NCBI GenBank assembly: GCA_036365515.1
Contig: CM070873.1
Span: forward strand, 75,418,529 to 75,482,528
Length of the DNA: 64,000 nucleotides
Direction: 5' to 3'
Origin: Torymus aiolomorphi
Lineage: Eukaryota; Arthropoda; Insecta; Hymenoptera; Torymidae
The position numbers and the translations under genes were made by a program. Below the pieces are notes generated by a model. The model made no database searches, was not told where the DNA came from, and worked only from the letters and a program-made list of their open reading frames with translations. Position 1 is the stretch's first letter. Each line of letters starts with the position of its first letter. Positions 43,681 to 55,290 of this stretch are shown here, in pieces.

Positions 43681-45206
43681 TTTTTTACGCCTATCTACGT
43701 GCAATTCTGTACTACATTAATCTCACTTCCCTAGGCTATTTAGATTTTGATGTTTATTTAATAATAATATTGCCTCCTCCTACCCGTCTGCGTGCCTTTC
43801 TATTCTACGTGAAACTTGATTCTTCCGACTGTTCGGGTTTTTAAATCTTTCTAATTTCAAACTCACACCCTTTCGCCCATCTGCCTGCCTTCCTCTTCTA
43901 TGTGAAACTCGCTTGTCCCGGCTATTTGAGTTTTTGGGTTCACTCAATGATTCAATTGCTTGTGCTCGCCTGTTTATGTGGCTTTCTCTTCTACGTGAAA
44001 CTCGCTTCCCCTGGCTACTCGGATTTTGGAGTTTATTTAATAACGAACTCGCTTCCTCCTGCCCGTCTGCGTACCTTCCTCTTCTACGTCAAACTTGCTT
44101 CTTCCGACTGTTGGGATTTTTAAATCTTTCTAATTTCAAACTCACACTCTTTCGCCCATCTGACTGCCTTCCTCTTCTATGTGAACCTCGACCCCGGCTA
44201 TTTGTATTTTGGAGTTTATTTAATAATGAACATGCTTTTTACCGCCCGCCTACGTGCCTTTCTTTTGTACGTGAAACATACTCCCCGGGCTGTTTGGGTT
44301 TTGGATTTTATTTAATAATAATTTTGCTTCCTCCTACCCGTCTCCGTGCCTTTCTCTTCTACGTAAAACTTGCTTCTTCCGACTGTTGGTGTTTTGTAAA
44401 TCTTTCTAATTTCAAACTCACACTCTTTCGCCCATCTGACTGCCTTCCTCTTCTATGTGAACCTCGACTCCGGCTATTTGGATTTTGGAGTTTATTTAAC
44501 AATGAACTCGCACCTTACACTTCTAAGTGAATCTTGCTTCCCTGGCTATTTTGGTTTTTTAATCTATTAAATTAAAAACTCAATCCCCTCTCTCCCATCT
44601 GCCTGCCTTCCTTTTCTATGTGAAACTCGCTTTCCCTGGCTACTGAGATTTTGGAGTTTATTTAGTAATGTACTCGCTTCCTCCTGCCGGCTGTGTGCAT
44701 TTCTCTTCTATGTGAAACTTGCTTCTTCCGACTGTTTGGATTTTTAAATCTTTCTAATTTCAAACTCGCACCCTTTCGCCCATCTGACTGCCTTCCTCTT
44801 CCGGATTACTTGGATTTAGGAGTTTATGTAATAACGAACTCGCTTCCTCCTGCCCGTCTGTGGGCCTTCCTCTTCTACGTGAAACTTGCTTCTTCCGACT
44901 GTTAGGGTTTTTAAATCTTTCTAATTTCAAACTCACACTCTTTCGCCCATCTCACTGCCTTCCTCTTCTATGTGGGCCTCGCCCCCGGCTATTTGGATTT
45001 TGGAGTTTATTTAACAATGAACTTGCTTTTTACCGCCTGCCTACGTGTCTTTCTTTTATACGTGAAACTTACTCCCCGGGCTTTTTGGGTTTTCGATTTT
45101 ATTTAATAATGAATTCGCACTCTTTCGGCCATCCACCTGCCCTGCAGCGCGCCTTCCTCTTCTAAGTGAATCTTGCTTCACGCGGATATTTGGGTTTTTA
45201 AATCTA

Positions 45207-45925
45207 CACGGAGAGAAATTTTAGAGTAAAAATTACCAAGGTGCCTTGGTAGCGCATGGATAGACTGTCAAAAGCCGTGATATTCCCAAGTTTCTAATAC
45301 AATTTATAAGTTTCCCAGGAAAAACTATCATAACCACTTAAAAAAAATACCAAATTATCAGAATAAAAATTACCAGACACACTGGTAAAAATTGAGATCT
45401 AGTAATTTTTACAAGGTAACCTAAGAATTTTTACTAAGAAAACTGATAAATTTTACCAAATAACCTGGTATTTGTGTATTCGCGCATGCGCACTGCGCAT
45501 TATTGTGTTTCAGGAGATTGATACTAGAGGCGTGCGCGACGTTAAAATGAAAACAATACACATATTTTCAGTAAGTAATAACGGCGATTCAAATGACTGT
45601 TGGTAACAGCTTCCGTGGCGCAGTCGGTAGAAGTCGGACTCTCAACCCAAAGATCGTCGGATCGAATCCCGCTTCCGTAAAAATTTTTTTTCAGTTTAAT
45701 GTTTTTTCATCCTTGTTTCTGTTTCTATTTCTATATTAAAATACTATATATCCATCAATATGGATAAAAAAAGTTAATTTTTTAAATTTAAATTAACTAA
45801 AAAAAATTTTTACCAAGGCACTTTGGTAAAAAGTTTGAAATTGTCAGTCTATCCATCCATTACCATAGAAACTGGTAATTTTGTCTCGAATATTTGTAAT
45901 TTTCACTACAAAATTTCTCTCCGTG
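45207..45925. mobile_element. 719-bp MITE with TA duplication
   Basis: Ends CACGGAGAGAAATTTT and AAAATTTCTCTCCGTG. The arms pair imperfectly for about 100 bp, including TACCAAGGTGCCTTGGTA-like and GACAATTTC segments. TA flanks it (45205-45206 and 45926-45927). The left hAT arm (about 41836-41850) shows the empty site with a single TA. A tRNA-like sequence lies in the centre. Confidence 0.88.
45609..45678 (+). pseudogene. tRNA-like sequence (pol III A and B boxes)
   Basis: TGGCGCAGTCGG (45616-45627) matches an A box and GGATCGAATCC (45659-45669) a B box one base off GGTTCGAATCC. A CTCTCAA stretch sits where an anticodon loop would be. The flanks are GCTTCCGT on both sides, a direct repeat rather than complementary arms, so no acceptor stem forms. 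Read as a decayed or inserted tRNA, perhaps a SINE head or an internal pol III promoter. Confidence 0.5.
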
Positions 45926-47670
45926 TATTAAATTATAAACTCAAACCCTTTTCGCCTATCTGCTTGCGTTCCTCTTCTATGTGAAACTCGCTTGTCCCGG
46001 CTATTTGAGTTTTCGGGTTCATTCAATGATCCACTTGCTTCTTTCCGCCTGTTTTCGTGCCTCTCTCTTCTACGTGAAATTCGTTTCCCCTGGCTACTCG
46101 GATTTTGGAGTTTATTTAATAACGAACTCGCTTCTTCTTTCCCGTCTGCGTGCCTCCACCTTCTTTGAATAACTTTCATCCTCCGACTAGTTGGTTTTGG
46201 GGATTTCTTCAATAATTATCTCGCATTTTGCGCCCATATGCGTGCCTTCCTTTCCTACATGAAATTTGCTTCCCCCGGCTATTTCGGTGTTTCGGAGTTT
46301 ATTTAACATTGAACTTGCTTTTTATCGTCTGCCTACGTACCTTTCTTTTGTACGTGAACCTTGCTCCCCCGGCTTTCAGAGTTTTGGGGTTCATTCAATG
46401 ATCAACTTGCTTTTTTCCACCTATCTATGTGCGTTTCTCTTCCAGTGAATAACTACTAATTATTAGTGACAATTTCTCCACTCAAGAAATTATTGGCAAA
46501 ACTACTAATATAGTTATGCATATTCACTATTTCATTAGTAGTTTTTTATGTACTAATTAAATAGATTGTATGCACTAATAAATTGATAGTTTTTTCGACT
46601 AATTTTGTGGGAGAAGCAATTTTCACTAATTCAACTTTAGAGAATAGAGAAAATAGAAGCAAAGTTTACTATTTTTTATAGTTACGTAAATGCAATAAAG
46701 GGTAATGTAGTTACCGTGGTAATTAGTATTTTCCTATGATGTTCCATATAAATTATTTTTTAGCTATATTCCAGAGAAAGAAATCACGTAGTTAACTTTA
46801 GTTACTGGTCAAATTTACTAAAGAAAAATAGTACTATTTTGTCACTACCAATATTTATAGTAAATACAAATGAATTTCAAGGTTGGACACAAAACGCATT
46901 ACTTAGAAAACTCATCAAGATTTGCCATAAATATCTAGCAAATTCGAAATTTCTTATTAAAATAAAACAAAATTATAATATTATTATATTCAGTAAAGAA
47001 ACTATTTAATTTTATGCAAATTAACTATGTCAACTTATTTTACCATTATGGTTTTTACGTTATTAATACTTATTTATTCTATATATTTTAAAATACTGAA
47101 ATATTAATAAAAAATATAATTTTTTAATATAACGTAGTTACTCTTACAAAGTTCTAGTTATCTATCGCTTTAGCAAATTTTCTACAGTGCACATATAGAG
47201 AAAACCGTTGTTGATATTTTCAGTGTCCATATAAGAAAAATCTTTGTTGATAAAAACAGTTAGTCAGTTTATTCGATATTATGCAAATTAATTTTAGATT
47301 TGAAATTGTTTACATTATTAAGTTACGCAATAAAATAGATAAGAAAAGGTTTTACTTGTAATTTCTTTACATACTCAATACTATAATAATAATATCAGTT
47401 ATTAATAACACACGCAAAGTATATTTGATATAGTATTAGTTATTATTATTATTATACATAGAATCTGATGGATTCTACTTTCTAGATATTTTCTACGCAA
47501 TTACGAATCATTTGTGGTGCAGACGCACGAAATCGTCCGAGCCGCTATTTTTCGAACTGGCATCGACAGTCTGAAGTGCGCCGTCGTGGTGCCGCGGAGT
47601 CGCGAGCGGCAGCCTTCACGCCTACGGTGCCAGCGCCGGTCATGTTGAAATAATTTCTGCCCCATCCCTG

Positions 47671-47678
47671 CCATGGTG
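47671..47678. other. 8-bp target-site duplication, right (CCATGGTG)
   Basis: Partner of 40070-40077. Confidence 0.9.
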
Positions 47679-49320
47679 TGATGTCAACAATCGCATCGTC
47701 TGGCTCCCAGCGTTCCCAGTGATGACGGTGGCTGCTGCAATGCGGCATGCGCCGCCCTGGAGAATGTCGTCCCTTTCATTGTGTTTACTGGTTGATGATG
47801 ATATTCCTCAGAGACAGGAAGGCAGCGTGTCGATGGCGAGAGCAAATTTTGTAAGCCCTTTCTCGTTCCTAACCTCTCTGACAGGTAAGCTGATGGTACT
47901 TTCTCTTGTTGCAGGTATCTGGCGACGAGAGTAGTGTAAACGATGGGCACTGCTGCAGAATCTTTCTTGAGTGTGGTGATGTTGCTTGGTTCATTTATTT
48001 ATTAGTCATATGTAGTTTTCAGATACTCAACTTTATTTATGTATGTGTTTGACTCTTATACTAGTGGCTCTGTGTACAGTTAATCTGCTGCTGGTGCCTT
48101 CAGCGACTCTCAAGATGGAGGTCTTTTCAGCAATGAAACAACAAGTGAAGGTTCCACCAGTCTTTCCCCTGTAATTATTAGAGGTAGCTGGTGCAGCGAG
48201 AATAGTGAACAACAACCATTGCTACAGTATTTTCTTTTATATGGTAATGTTTTTGTGTCATCTATTCATTAGTCATATGTGGTTTCTAGGTGCTCAACTC
48301 TCCTCACTTGTCTCCTAGATCAACGACTGATCTATTCATGTATTTTGTTCATTCCTATGGTGAGGCAGTCCTTAAGATTGAGACACGCATGTCGGTTTCT
48401 ATAGTATTTTTCTCTCAGATGGCTATTAGATAATAGATGGATATTAGATAATTCTGAGCGGACTGGCATCCATGGAGTAGTGCCCACCCTGGGCCATCCA
48501 GCCTCATTTTGCAGCTTCCCCAGCTCTACAATGATCTTCAAGTGTTAGTGCTTTAGAATGTGAGGGGATAGATAATTAGGAACTGGGGGATATCATAAAA
48601 GTGCTGTGTGTGTGGTTAGATGCGATACGGGTAAGCAGTTGTCGCTGGTAATATTAGCTCATCTAGTTAATTTCTAAGTTTAGTCAGGGTATAAGCACTC
48701 ATTTCAAGGTATCTATTGTACATATGAGTCTTGCCTATTTAATAGTTTTCATTTTAATTCTTTATACATATTGAACTTTACTATACTACAAAATCTATAA
48801 CACATACATTACACTAGAGTTTTTGTTGCGTAATATGATATTACTTTAACATGCACTTTTATAATATTAGACAATTTTGATTTTCTTAGTTCAATCGCTT
48901 AGATTCTGTGAACATAATTAACAGGATAAGCTGTGTAATTTTATATGAAATTTCTATTTTTTATCAAAACAGTAAGATAACATAATTCTAGATTTTTAAC
49001 AACGTAATTTTTAAACATTTTTCTAATTTCGATTTTACTATATACTAAGTTCTCTAGATCATGACAAAAAATTATATGTTTTGACAGCTTTTATGTAATA
49101 GTTTTTGTTAGTTATTGTTTTAGTTTTTTTATTGGTATTTAAACGATATTTATATCTTTTGTATTTAAGAGTTCTATTGGAAATCAATCCTTTGTACGAT
49201 AAGCAAAAATTGTCTATTTTATATATATTTTGGAGTTTAAAATCGTTTTTATAGATTTAACTCGTCAGGTATTTATTTTACATGTAAATCTTAAATGGGA
49301 AAAAGTTTTGTTTAACTATT

Positions 49321-49737
49321 GTCACGTCCTAAGACACAACACGACTGGGATTGTTAACTCGATTAAGAGTTACGCTCTTTTTAGGCCTTAGCTGCGCTAG
49401 CTAGTAAACCTTGGACGAGCTGAGGAAAGGAGTGTAATATCAAATTCACCCTTAACGTTGAGATTTAATTTTGACTAACTTTTTTGGATTAGGATTTGGC
49501 TATTGTAAGGACCAACGGTGAGTAGCACGAACGTCTCGTAAAGATCGTTTGGCCGCACGTACCCCCGTATGGACTAGGAATAAGGTCACGACTTTATTTG
49601 GATACCTGGGGTTTGAGATTCTTATAACTTTTCCCGGTCTCAGGTTATTCTCAGATTCGCCCTTCCCTATGAAGAGCAGAGCTCGCAATTGAATTTACTG
49701 TCTAAATTTTGTTTTAATTACTTCTTTCGTTTGTTCG
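49321..49737. other. non-coding, mixed composition
   Basis: Moderate GC with CTTTTTAGGCCTTAGCTGCG and GTCTCGTAAAGATCG. The CTCGTAAAG string recurs through the following tandem dimers. Could be a TE end or host intergenic DNA; unidentified. Confidence 0.35.
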
Positions 49738-50333
49738 AAATTTGTTTTTAATTTTACTTGAAAAATAGAAAAACTTGCAGTATTGTTCGAACTCAAGTGT
49801 ACGGTGACTCGTAAAGACACACTGAACGAAGTGGGTTACGAAATAATATTTTTAATTTCTCAAAACTCCATTAGACTCAACTCGTAAAGCTGAAGCTACG
49901 GGTATTTGAGGAACGTAAATTGTTAATTATCTTTTGACAATGTGTTTTTTTTTATTTCTTTCTAGTAATTATATGTTTTTCTTTAAAACTGGAAATATAC
50001 AATAATACTAATCAAACTCAAGTGTACGGTGACTCGTAAAATCACACTGAACAAAGTGAGTAATGAATAAGTATGTTATTTCTCAAAATACCAGTAGTCT
50101 AGGCTCGTAAAGCTTTGAACTATGATAATTGAGAAATTATGTATTTCCCTTGAATTTAATAAATTTGAAATGTAATAAAATTTTTGAAAAAAAATAGATT
50201 TTGAAAATTTTTGTTTGAAATTTGTTTTTAAATTCACTTGAAAAATAGAAAAACTTGCAATATTGTTCGAACTCAAGTGTACGGTGACTCGTAAGGACAC
50301 ACTGAACGAAGTGGGTTACGAAATAATATTTTT

Positions 50334-50622
50334 AATACTACCAATATAGAGCAAATATACCACTAAATATAGAGCAAATTTTTACCTTTGAGTCACTAAT
50401 ATTTCATTACAAAGAATTACAAGACAAATATATAGAATCAGACAAAGTAACGAGGAATAAAAGTATACCAATACCTAAACGTTGTAAACGCATCAGCATC
50501 AAAAACAGCTACATTAGAGCACTAACTACCTACAACAAACTGCCTAATGACCTTAAAACAATAACGAATAAAAAAAGTCTGAAATATAAAATCAAGATCT
50601 GGATAAAAGCAAACATCTAGCA
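50334..50622 (+). pseudogene. C-terminal fragment of LINE reverse transcriptase protein
   Basis: In frame: FTFESLIFHYKELQDKYI, then IPIPKRCKRISIKNSYIR, ALTTYNKLPNDLKTI and a basic tail ending at TAG. The YN-x-LP-N motif near the C-terminus is common in insect non-LTR RT proteins. No RT core motif remains in the window. The call rests on this tail and the A-rich 3' end. Confidence 0.5.
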
Positions 50623-50635
50623 TAATAAAACACCC

Positions 50636-51544
50636 ATGAATAATACTAATAATATTAACTGTAAACAGATAAAGCAACTATATTATTCACTAATAAAGAT
50701 ATCGGACACAGACCTCCCACATTGGAAGTCCATGGGGAGTTTAGAGTCCGATAAACTGTTACTGGATATAAGAACATATATATGCGCACACGGGTTATGC
50801 ACACTACATTATAAACGTTCTCATCGTCGATTATCTAATTACAACTGGAACAAAATCCGAAAACTCAATATTAATCAACAAATTATCATCGAAATTGCAA
50901 ATATGATTGCTAACAGGTGGACGCTCTCAGAGAGCAACAAAAATACAACTTTAAGCAATAAGTGTTGTGACTATCGTATTACTAACGGAAATAATGAAAT
51001 AAAACATATACACTTTGTCAAAGAAAAATCCAAAGATATTGAAATAAAAAAGGAACACAACAACGAAAAATATAATCCCATAGAAACTGTATTTAGTACG
51101 ATAGATAAAATGGCTGAGGATAACAATACAAAAACCATGTCAATGGAAGCAAGTGGCGCACCGGGAAAGCCTATACTGCAAGATAACACCTACCGCATGT
51201 CTTACGGAGATCTCAGCTATCTAGGCTGTAATAAAGCACTACTGTATTTCGACAGAGGCATTCGAGGTAAACAAACATTTACAAACTCAATGTGTACTCT
51301 AGAACAGCACCCGAAATACAACGATCTCATAGTAGTAGACGACATTGTTTTTACATCAACATGTAAATGTGACTCAGCCAACCAACACAGATTGATGTTC
51401 CCACACTACAGAGTTACCTGTGCAGTGGGACTCACCTGCCCAACAAGACTAAACAGCTACGAAAGAATCATCTTTGCAAGAGACAGAAACGCATCCACGG
51501 AATCATTTACAACAGCAAGACAAATGTTGGTTAGATATTGGTGA
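50636..51544 (+). CDS. 302-residue protein of unknown function in retroelement
   Basis: An uninterrupted frame beginning ATG 13 nt after the upstream stop and ending TGA at 51542-51544. I do not recognise it. The N-terminal half is basic and Asn/Ile-rich (YICAHGLCTLHYKRSHRR at about residues 48-65). There is a Lys/Glu-rich linker (about 125-160), then a neutral segment with GAPGKP and YFDRGIRGKQTF. The C-terminal region (about 214-275) is cysteine-bearing (C near SMC, TCKC, VTC, LTC) with MFPHYRVTCAVGLTCP. No signal peptide or membrane segment is apparent. It is the only long intact frame here apart from the DD41D transposase. It could be an unusual second ORF of the LINE, a captured cellular gene, or a viral-derived frame. 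Confidence 0.5.
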   Translation: MNNTNNINCKQIKQLYYSLIKISDTDLPHWKSMGSLESDKLLLDIRTYICAHGLCTLHYKRSHRRLSNYNWNKIRKLNINQQIIIEIANMIANRWTLSESNKNTTLSNKCCDYRITNGNNEIKHIHFVKEKSKDIEIKKEHNNEKYNPIETVFSTIDKMAEDNNTKTMSMEASGAPGKPILQDNTYRMSYGDLSYLGCNKALLYFDRGIRGKQTFTNSMCTLEQHPKYNDLIVVDDIVFTSTCKCDSANQHRLMFPHYRVTCAVGLTCPTRLNSYERIIFARDRNASTESFTTARQMLVRYW

Positions 51545-52164
51545 TAGAAGAAAAGTCATGAATAATGTGTGGTTGTCGACTTGATTCCGTAGCTGCTAGC
51601 TACGGGGATACAAGATCGACAAACAATCAGGGACAATATTTCAATTTAGTTTTAAGTTAGTTTAAGTCACCAGACCAGCATACAGGAAATACTTCCTCTG
51701 CTGGGTTACGCATGTAATGTAAAAATGTATATTGATATTATTGTAATACCTATGTACTTACTCTGGTTTAATAAATAAAATAAAAATTTCTCAAAACTCC
51801 ATTAAACTCAACTCGTAAAGCTGAAGCTACGGGTATTTGAGGAACGCAAATTGTTAATTATCTTTTGACAATGTGTTTTTTTTTAAACTGGAAATATACA
51901 ATGATACTAGTCAAACTCAAGTGTACGGTGACTCGTAAAGTCACACTGAACGAAGTGAGTAATGAATAAGTATGTTATTTCTCAGAATACCAGTAGTCTG
52001 GGCTCGTAAAGCTTTGAACTATGATAATTGAGAAATTATGTATTTTCCCTTGAATTTAGTGTGACAGGAAATTTTTGTGGGAATTTGAATGTTTGTAATA
52101 ATAAATTTTTTTGAGAAATTGAATTTGGTAATACTTGAATATTTATTAAAAATTCGAATTTTCA

Positions 52165-52345
52165 TACAGAATCTAAAGCTTGTGAGGCTTGTGTCGATCT
52201 GTTGAGTAGTCAGCAAAGCTTGTGAGGCTTGTGTTGATCTGACTCCGTCAGTTCAGAAAAGCTTGTGAGGCTTGTGGTGAACTGCACCCGTCAGTTCAGA
52301 AAAGCTTGTGAGGCTTGTGGTGAACTGCACACTCAGCAGTCCGCG
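52165..52345 (+). repeat. 40-43-bp tandem repeat, four units
   Basis: AAGCTTGTGAGGCTTGTG starts near 52176, 52216, 52259 and 52302. The last two units carry CAGTTCAGAA and GGTGAACTGCACCCG, so each can form a hairpin (CAGTTCA/TGAACTG). Confidence 0.85.
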
Positions 52346-52349
52346 TTCA

Positions 52350-52770
52350 GCGTATTTAAATCAGTTGCTCCTCCTCTTCATCTGCTTCTAAAGCTGCGGT
52401 GTCGAATCGGATAATTGCGTCATTTTATGATAACGTATTATTGGTGATATGTTCGGCGGCGAGGGATGCTTTGCATATCTCGTAATGTTGTGGTGCGGAA
52501 AAGCGGTGTCCAATGGTGTGAGGGCGGCATCCCTTCCCAACGTTGATTTTCAGTTGCGTGGGAGAAGTCCTATGCTTTAACACAGGGAGCGGTCGCTCAT
52601 CCCTTCTCTAGGGTATTTTCCGGCGGCTCGTATCTTCTTTAAGGAGTGAGAGAGAACGCTATATGTGCGACAGAGAAAGAGAGATGAGAGAGACAGAAGA
52701 TACACCTATCTCCCTCACTCTTCAATCTTGTCACTGACTTTTTCACAGTTTTCTTCACTTTATTTAATAT
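52350..52770. other. GC-richer block, unidentified
   Basis: It contains GGCGGCGAGGGATGCTTTGC, GCGGCATCCCTTCCC (partly complementary) and a purine-rich GAGAGAGAACG, GACAGAGAAAGAGAGATGAG stretch. It might be a promoter or 5' exon of something beyond recognition, or a TE end. Confidence 0.3.
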
Positions 52771-54990
52771 TGTTAGATATCGCAATTTCACAATTTAGTT
52801 ACTATTTTATTTTAATAGGTATTTTTATAATAAGCTATTACAAATTTGAGCGGTGGTTATACGTTGATTAGAAGTGGAGTTATAGTGAATATAAAAATCG
52901 AAGAATATAATTTTAGTTTCACAGAAAAATAATTAATATAATTTTACTATAATATGAAGTTTCATGAGAAATGGTGAAACTAAACAGTCAAGCTAAATAT
53001 TATAAACATGTTTACAAAATTGTCGTAAATATCGCTATTATTTATTTAATTATAATGTTTTACTTAATATTAACGCAGTGACATAAATGATTCTCTTAGT
53101 GTTTACATAGAATGTGTTTTTAGATTATTTCCAATCATAAAATTTATTATTTTTATATTTATTCATCGATTAATTAAGTAATGAGTCTTTCAAGCTTTGG
53201 ATGTGAATATTTGTAATTGTTAGAAAATGAAATTATTATAAGAATATAAAACTACTAAGTTTCCACAAGAAAAATAATAATAAATCATTGAAATTATAAA
53301 CAAACAGTTATTTTTAAATTGTTGTTTGGAGATGGATTTTATATGAAAATGTAAAGAAAAATTATTGCAGCTGAACTGTGTTGTTAGAAATTAAAAATGT
53401 AAAATAGTTAAGTAAATATAAGTCTTATAAGTTTCAAGATTGGAAAATAATATTTGTCGCAGGGTAAAGAAACGAAAGGTTTTCTTGAATAAAAATCGTA
53501 TTTTTCGCTGTTTGTATATGCTACGCAGCATCTTAGGGAAAGATAAGAGTTTCCAGATGTGCGAGACATTTCCTGTATAGGTCCTCAGTAACGGTTTTCA
53601 TAAAATGTATTATTTTATGTAATTGGTGAAATTTTCTTATGCAAACTTCATGAAAACATTAGATTATTCTTTCTAGCAAATAATTCAATTATATTATTAA
53701 GTTATCTTATTAAGTTAATACACTTTTCTTAGAGCTTCTATTGTTTATTTTAAATATTTGAAATTTAATTAATTGCTTTTAATATCAATGTGTTAAGATA
53801 CAACTGTTGTATAGCAAAATGTTTTATCTAATGTGTACAGTTCATAAGGTTTGCATTAACAAATGAGAATCTCTTATAAATAGGCGTAATAGTTAATTAT
53901 TATTAGAGAATGTACGATTTACAATGTATTATTCAAATTCGAAACAGTTTATTATTTTGAACTTAAAGTTAAGTTAATTAATCTAATAGAAGTAAACAAA
54001 ATGGATTATTGTTACTACTAAAACATATTATAATAACGGTTTTATTATCTTCTAGTTTTTACTTAACATAATACAACTTTTATCTTGAACAAAATTATTT
54101 TCCCTACTTATAGTTATTGAAATATTTAGCGTTATTCTAAATAATATTCTTATGCTATAGTACATTGAGTCCCAAAAGATGCTGGAAAATACGTCACCAC
54201 GCGGAGGGACTTGAGGAAATCTATTTTTATGCATGCGATGGAGGGTACAGATAAACACTCTCTTTGTCTCGGTTTTTCTTATAATTAACAATTTTGAATG
54301 TTTTACAAAATGTGAAATTACCTCTTTAATTAGATAATTGCATAGCAAACTATTACAAATCTGAACGAAAACGCTATGATTATTTTAACGATAGTTATTC
54401 GCAATATGAAAGTTATTAATACGAAAAAAATCTAATTTATAATGATATTGGATTTGATAAGTTTATAAAAATAGCCGGTTATATAAAATAAACTAGTGGT
54501 TAACATAACTTGTTGCTTTATGTAATATAATAAATATTATAGTAATTATGTATCGTTTGTTAAGAAAGATTCTTTTCATGTTTATTGGTTGCGTTTACAA
54601 AATCATATGGTTAGTTATAGAGTTATATTTTTGGGTTTTTGTTAATAGATCTTAATATTATTAATACGGAAACAAGCAGAAAGCTATTGATTGCAATTTA
54701 ACAACAGAATATGGAATTAGTATTATTTTTCCTAATTTCCTTACTGCTATATTTAATATTCAAAGTTGTTAAAATAATTTTATCTTTAACGGTTTGAGAG
54801 ATATTGTCTAATAATGTAAATAATCTTTTCAATATATAGTATAAGTCGTGTATTCAAAAATTCAGAAAAGCGCGTCCCTGCGTGGGAAAGCGTCGTATCT
54901 ATATTTAGTATGGGCCATGTGTTATGCAGCCCTCAGATAGCGTATATGCTAGGGCTATCGTCTTCTTAAGGTGATGTGAAATACCGACAT
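52771..54990. other. AT-rich sequence, nothing recognised
   Basis: No frame of useful length, no repeat array, no element end. This is the most unique-looking block in the window. Confidence 0.45.
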
Positions 54991-54992
54991 AA

Positions 54993-55290
54993 TTTCCAAA
55001 CATGGATATCTCATGAAAATATCAATAGAATCGTCCAAAAAAAAATCTGAGTATAGTATTAACATATACGGAGCGCTTGACGTTCGTGTTTTTCCAAAAA
55101 AATGATGAGAATTTATTTAATTAAATAAAAACCGTACTGTCGGTAAGTAGGAATCTGCAATTAAGCTACTTTTCAAACATGGATATCTCATGAAAATACC
55201 AATAGAATCACCCAAAAAAAAATCTAAATATAGTGTTTACGTGTACGGAGCGCTTGACGTTCGTCTTTTTTCAAATAAACGTTTAAATGT
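54993..55290. repeat. two-copy ~177-bp direct repeat
   Basis: TTTCCAAACATGGATATCTC and GGAGCGCTTGACGTTCGT occur in 54993-55110 and again in 55168-55285 with high similarity over about 110 bp. Confidence 0.8.

Larger units (their letters stand above)
43690..46445 (-). repeat. ~95-115-bp degenerate tandem array, right arm
   Basis: Reverse-complement partner of the left-arm array. For example, 43860-44200 matches 42080-42410, and 45140-45205 matches 41830-41880, so the centre of symmetry shifts along the array. That indicates unequal exchange since the palindrome formed. The plus-strand frame at 43913-44530 (205 codons) is a run of ~35-residue repeats. Confidence 0.85.
40078..47670. mobile_element. 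7593-bp hAT-type foldback element
   Basis: TIR CAGGGATGGGGCAGAAATTA at the left is mirrored exactly at 47651-47670. CAGGG ends and the 8-bp duplication CCATGGTG on both sides identify hAT. The outer arms (40078-41300 and 46440-47670) pair almost throughout at high similarity. The inner part of each arm is a ~100-bp tandem array in opposite orientation, slipped between arms. No hAT transposase is present, so mobility needed another copy's enzyme. This is very long for a non-autonomous hAT. A 719-bp MITE (45207-45925) is in the right arm. Confidence 0.92.
38957..49320 (-). mobile_element. Helitron-like element, copy 2 (split by hAT foldback)
   Basis: The minus-strand counterpart of 7990-10560, in two parts: 49320-47679 and 40069-38957. 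Its terminus reads, on the minus strand, GGGGGGCTCGGCCCCCCTAG followed by T: a GC hairpin, CTAG and a T, as expected for a Helitron 3' end inserted between A and T. No Rep/helicase gene. The 7593-bp hAT-type element lies in the middle, with the CCATGG region of copy 1 (9486-9491) as the uninterrupted comparison. Confidence 0.7.
50334..51782 (+). mobile_element. non-LTR retroelement insertion, 5'-truncated
   Basis: The tandem dimer supplies the empty site (TTTTTAATTTCTCAAAAC at about 49847). The insert ends in AATAAATAAAATAAAA, a LINE-like A-rich tail. The first 290 bp encodes a C-terminal segment, YNKLPNDLKTITNKKSLKY and KIKIWIKANI then TAG (50620-50622), typical of the end of LINE RT proteins. 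A second, intact 302-codon frame follows after 13 nt. AAT at the junctions may be a short target duplication. Confidence 0.7.
49738..52060. repeat. ~480-bp tandem dimer (split by LINE)
   Basis: A block with GAAAAATAGAAAAACTTGCA and CTCAAGTGTACGGTGACTCG occurs at 49738 and 50217, 479 bp apart. Each dimer has two related halves, with CTCGTAAAGCTGAAGCTACG and GGCTCGTAAAGCTTTGAAC. The second dimer is interrupted at 50334-51780. Confidence 0.8.

Noticed and set aside
43913..44530. 205-residue repeat protein in the hAT right arm
   Set aside because: The frame runs through degenerate ~105-bp satellite units, appears in pieces in several other units, and the array is part of a non-autonomous element; no domain or start context.
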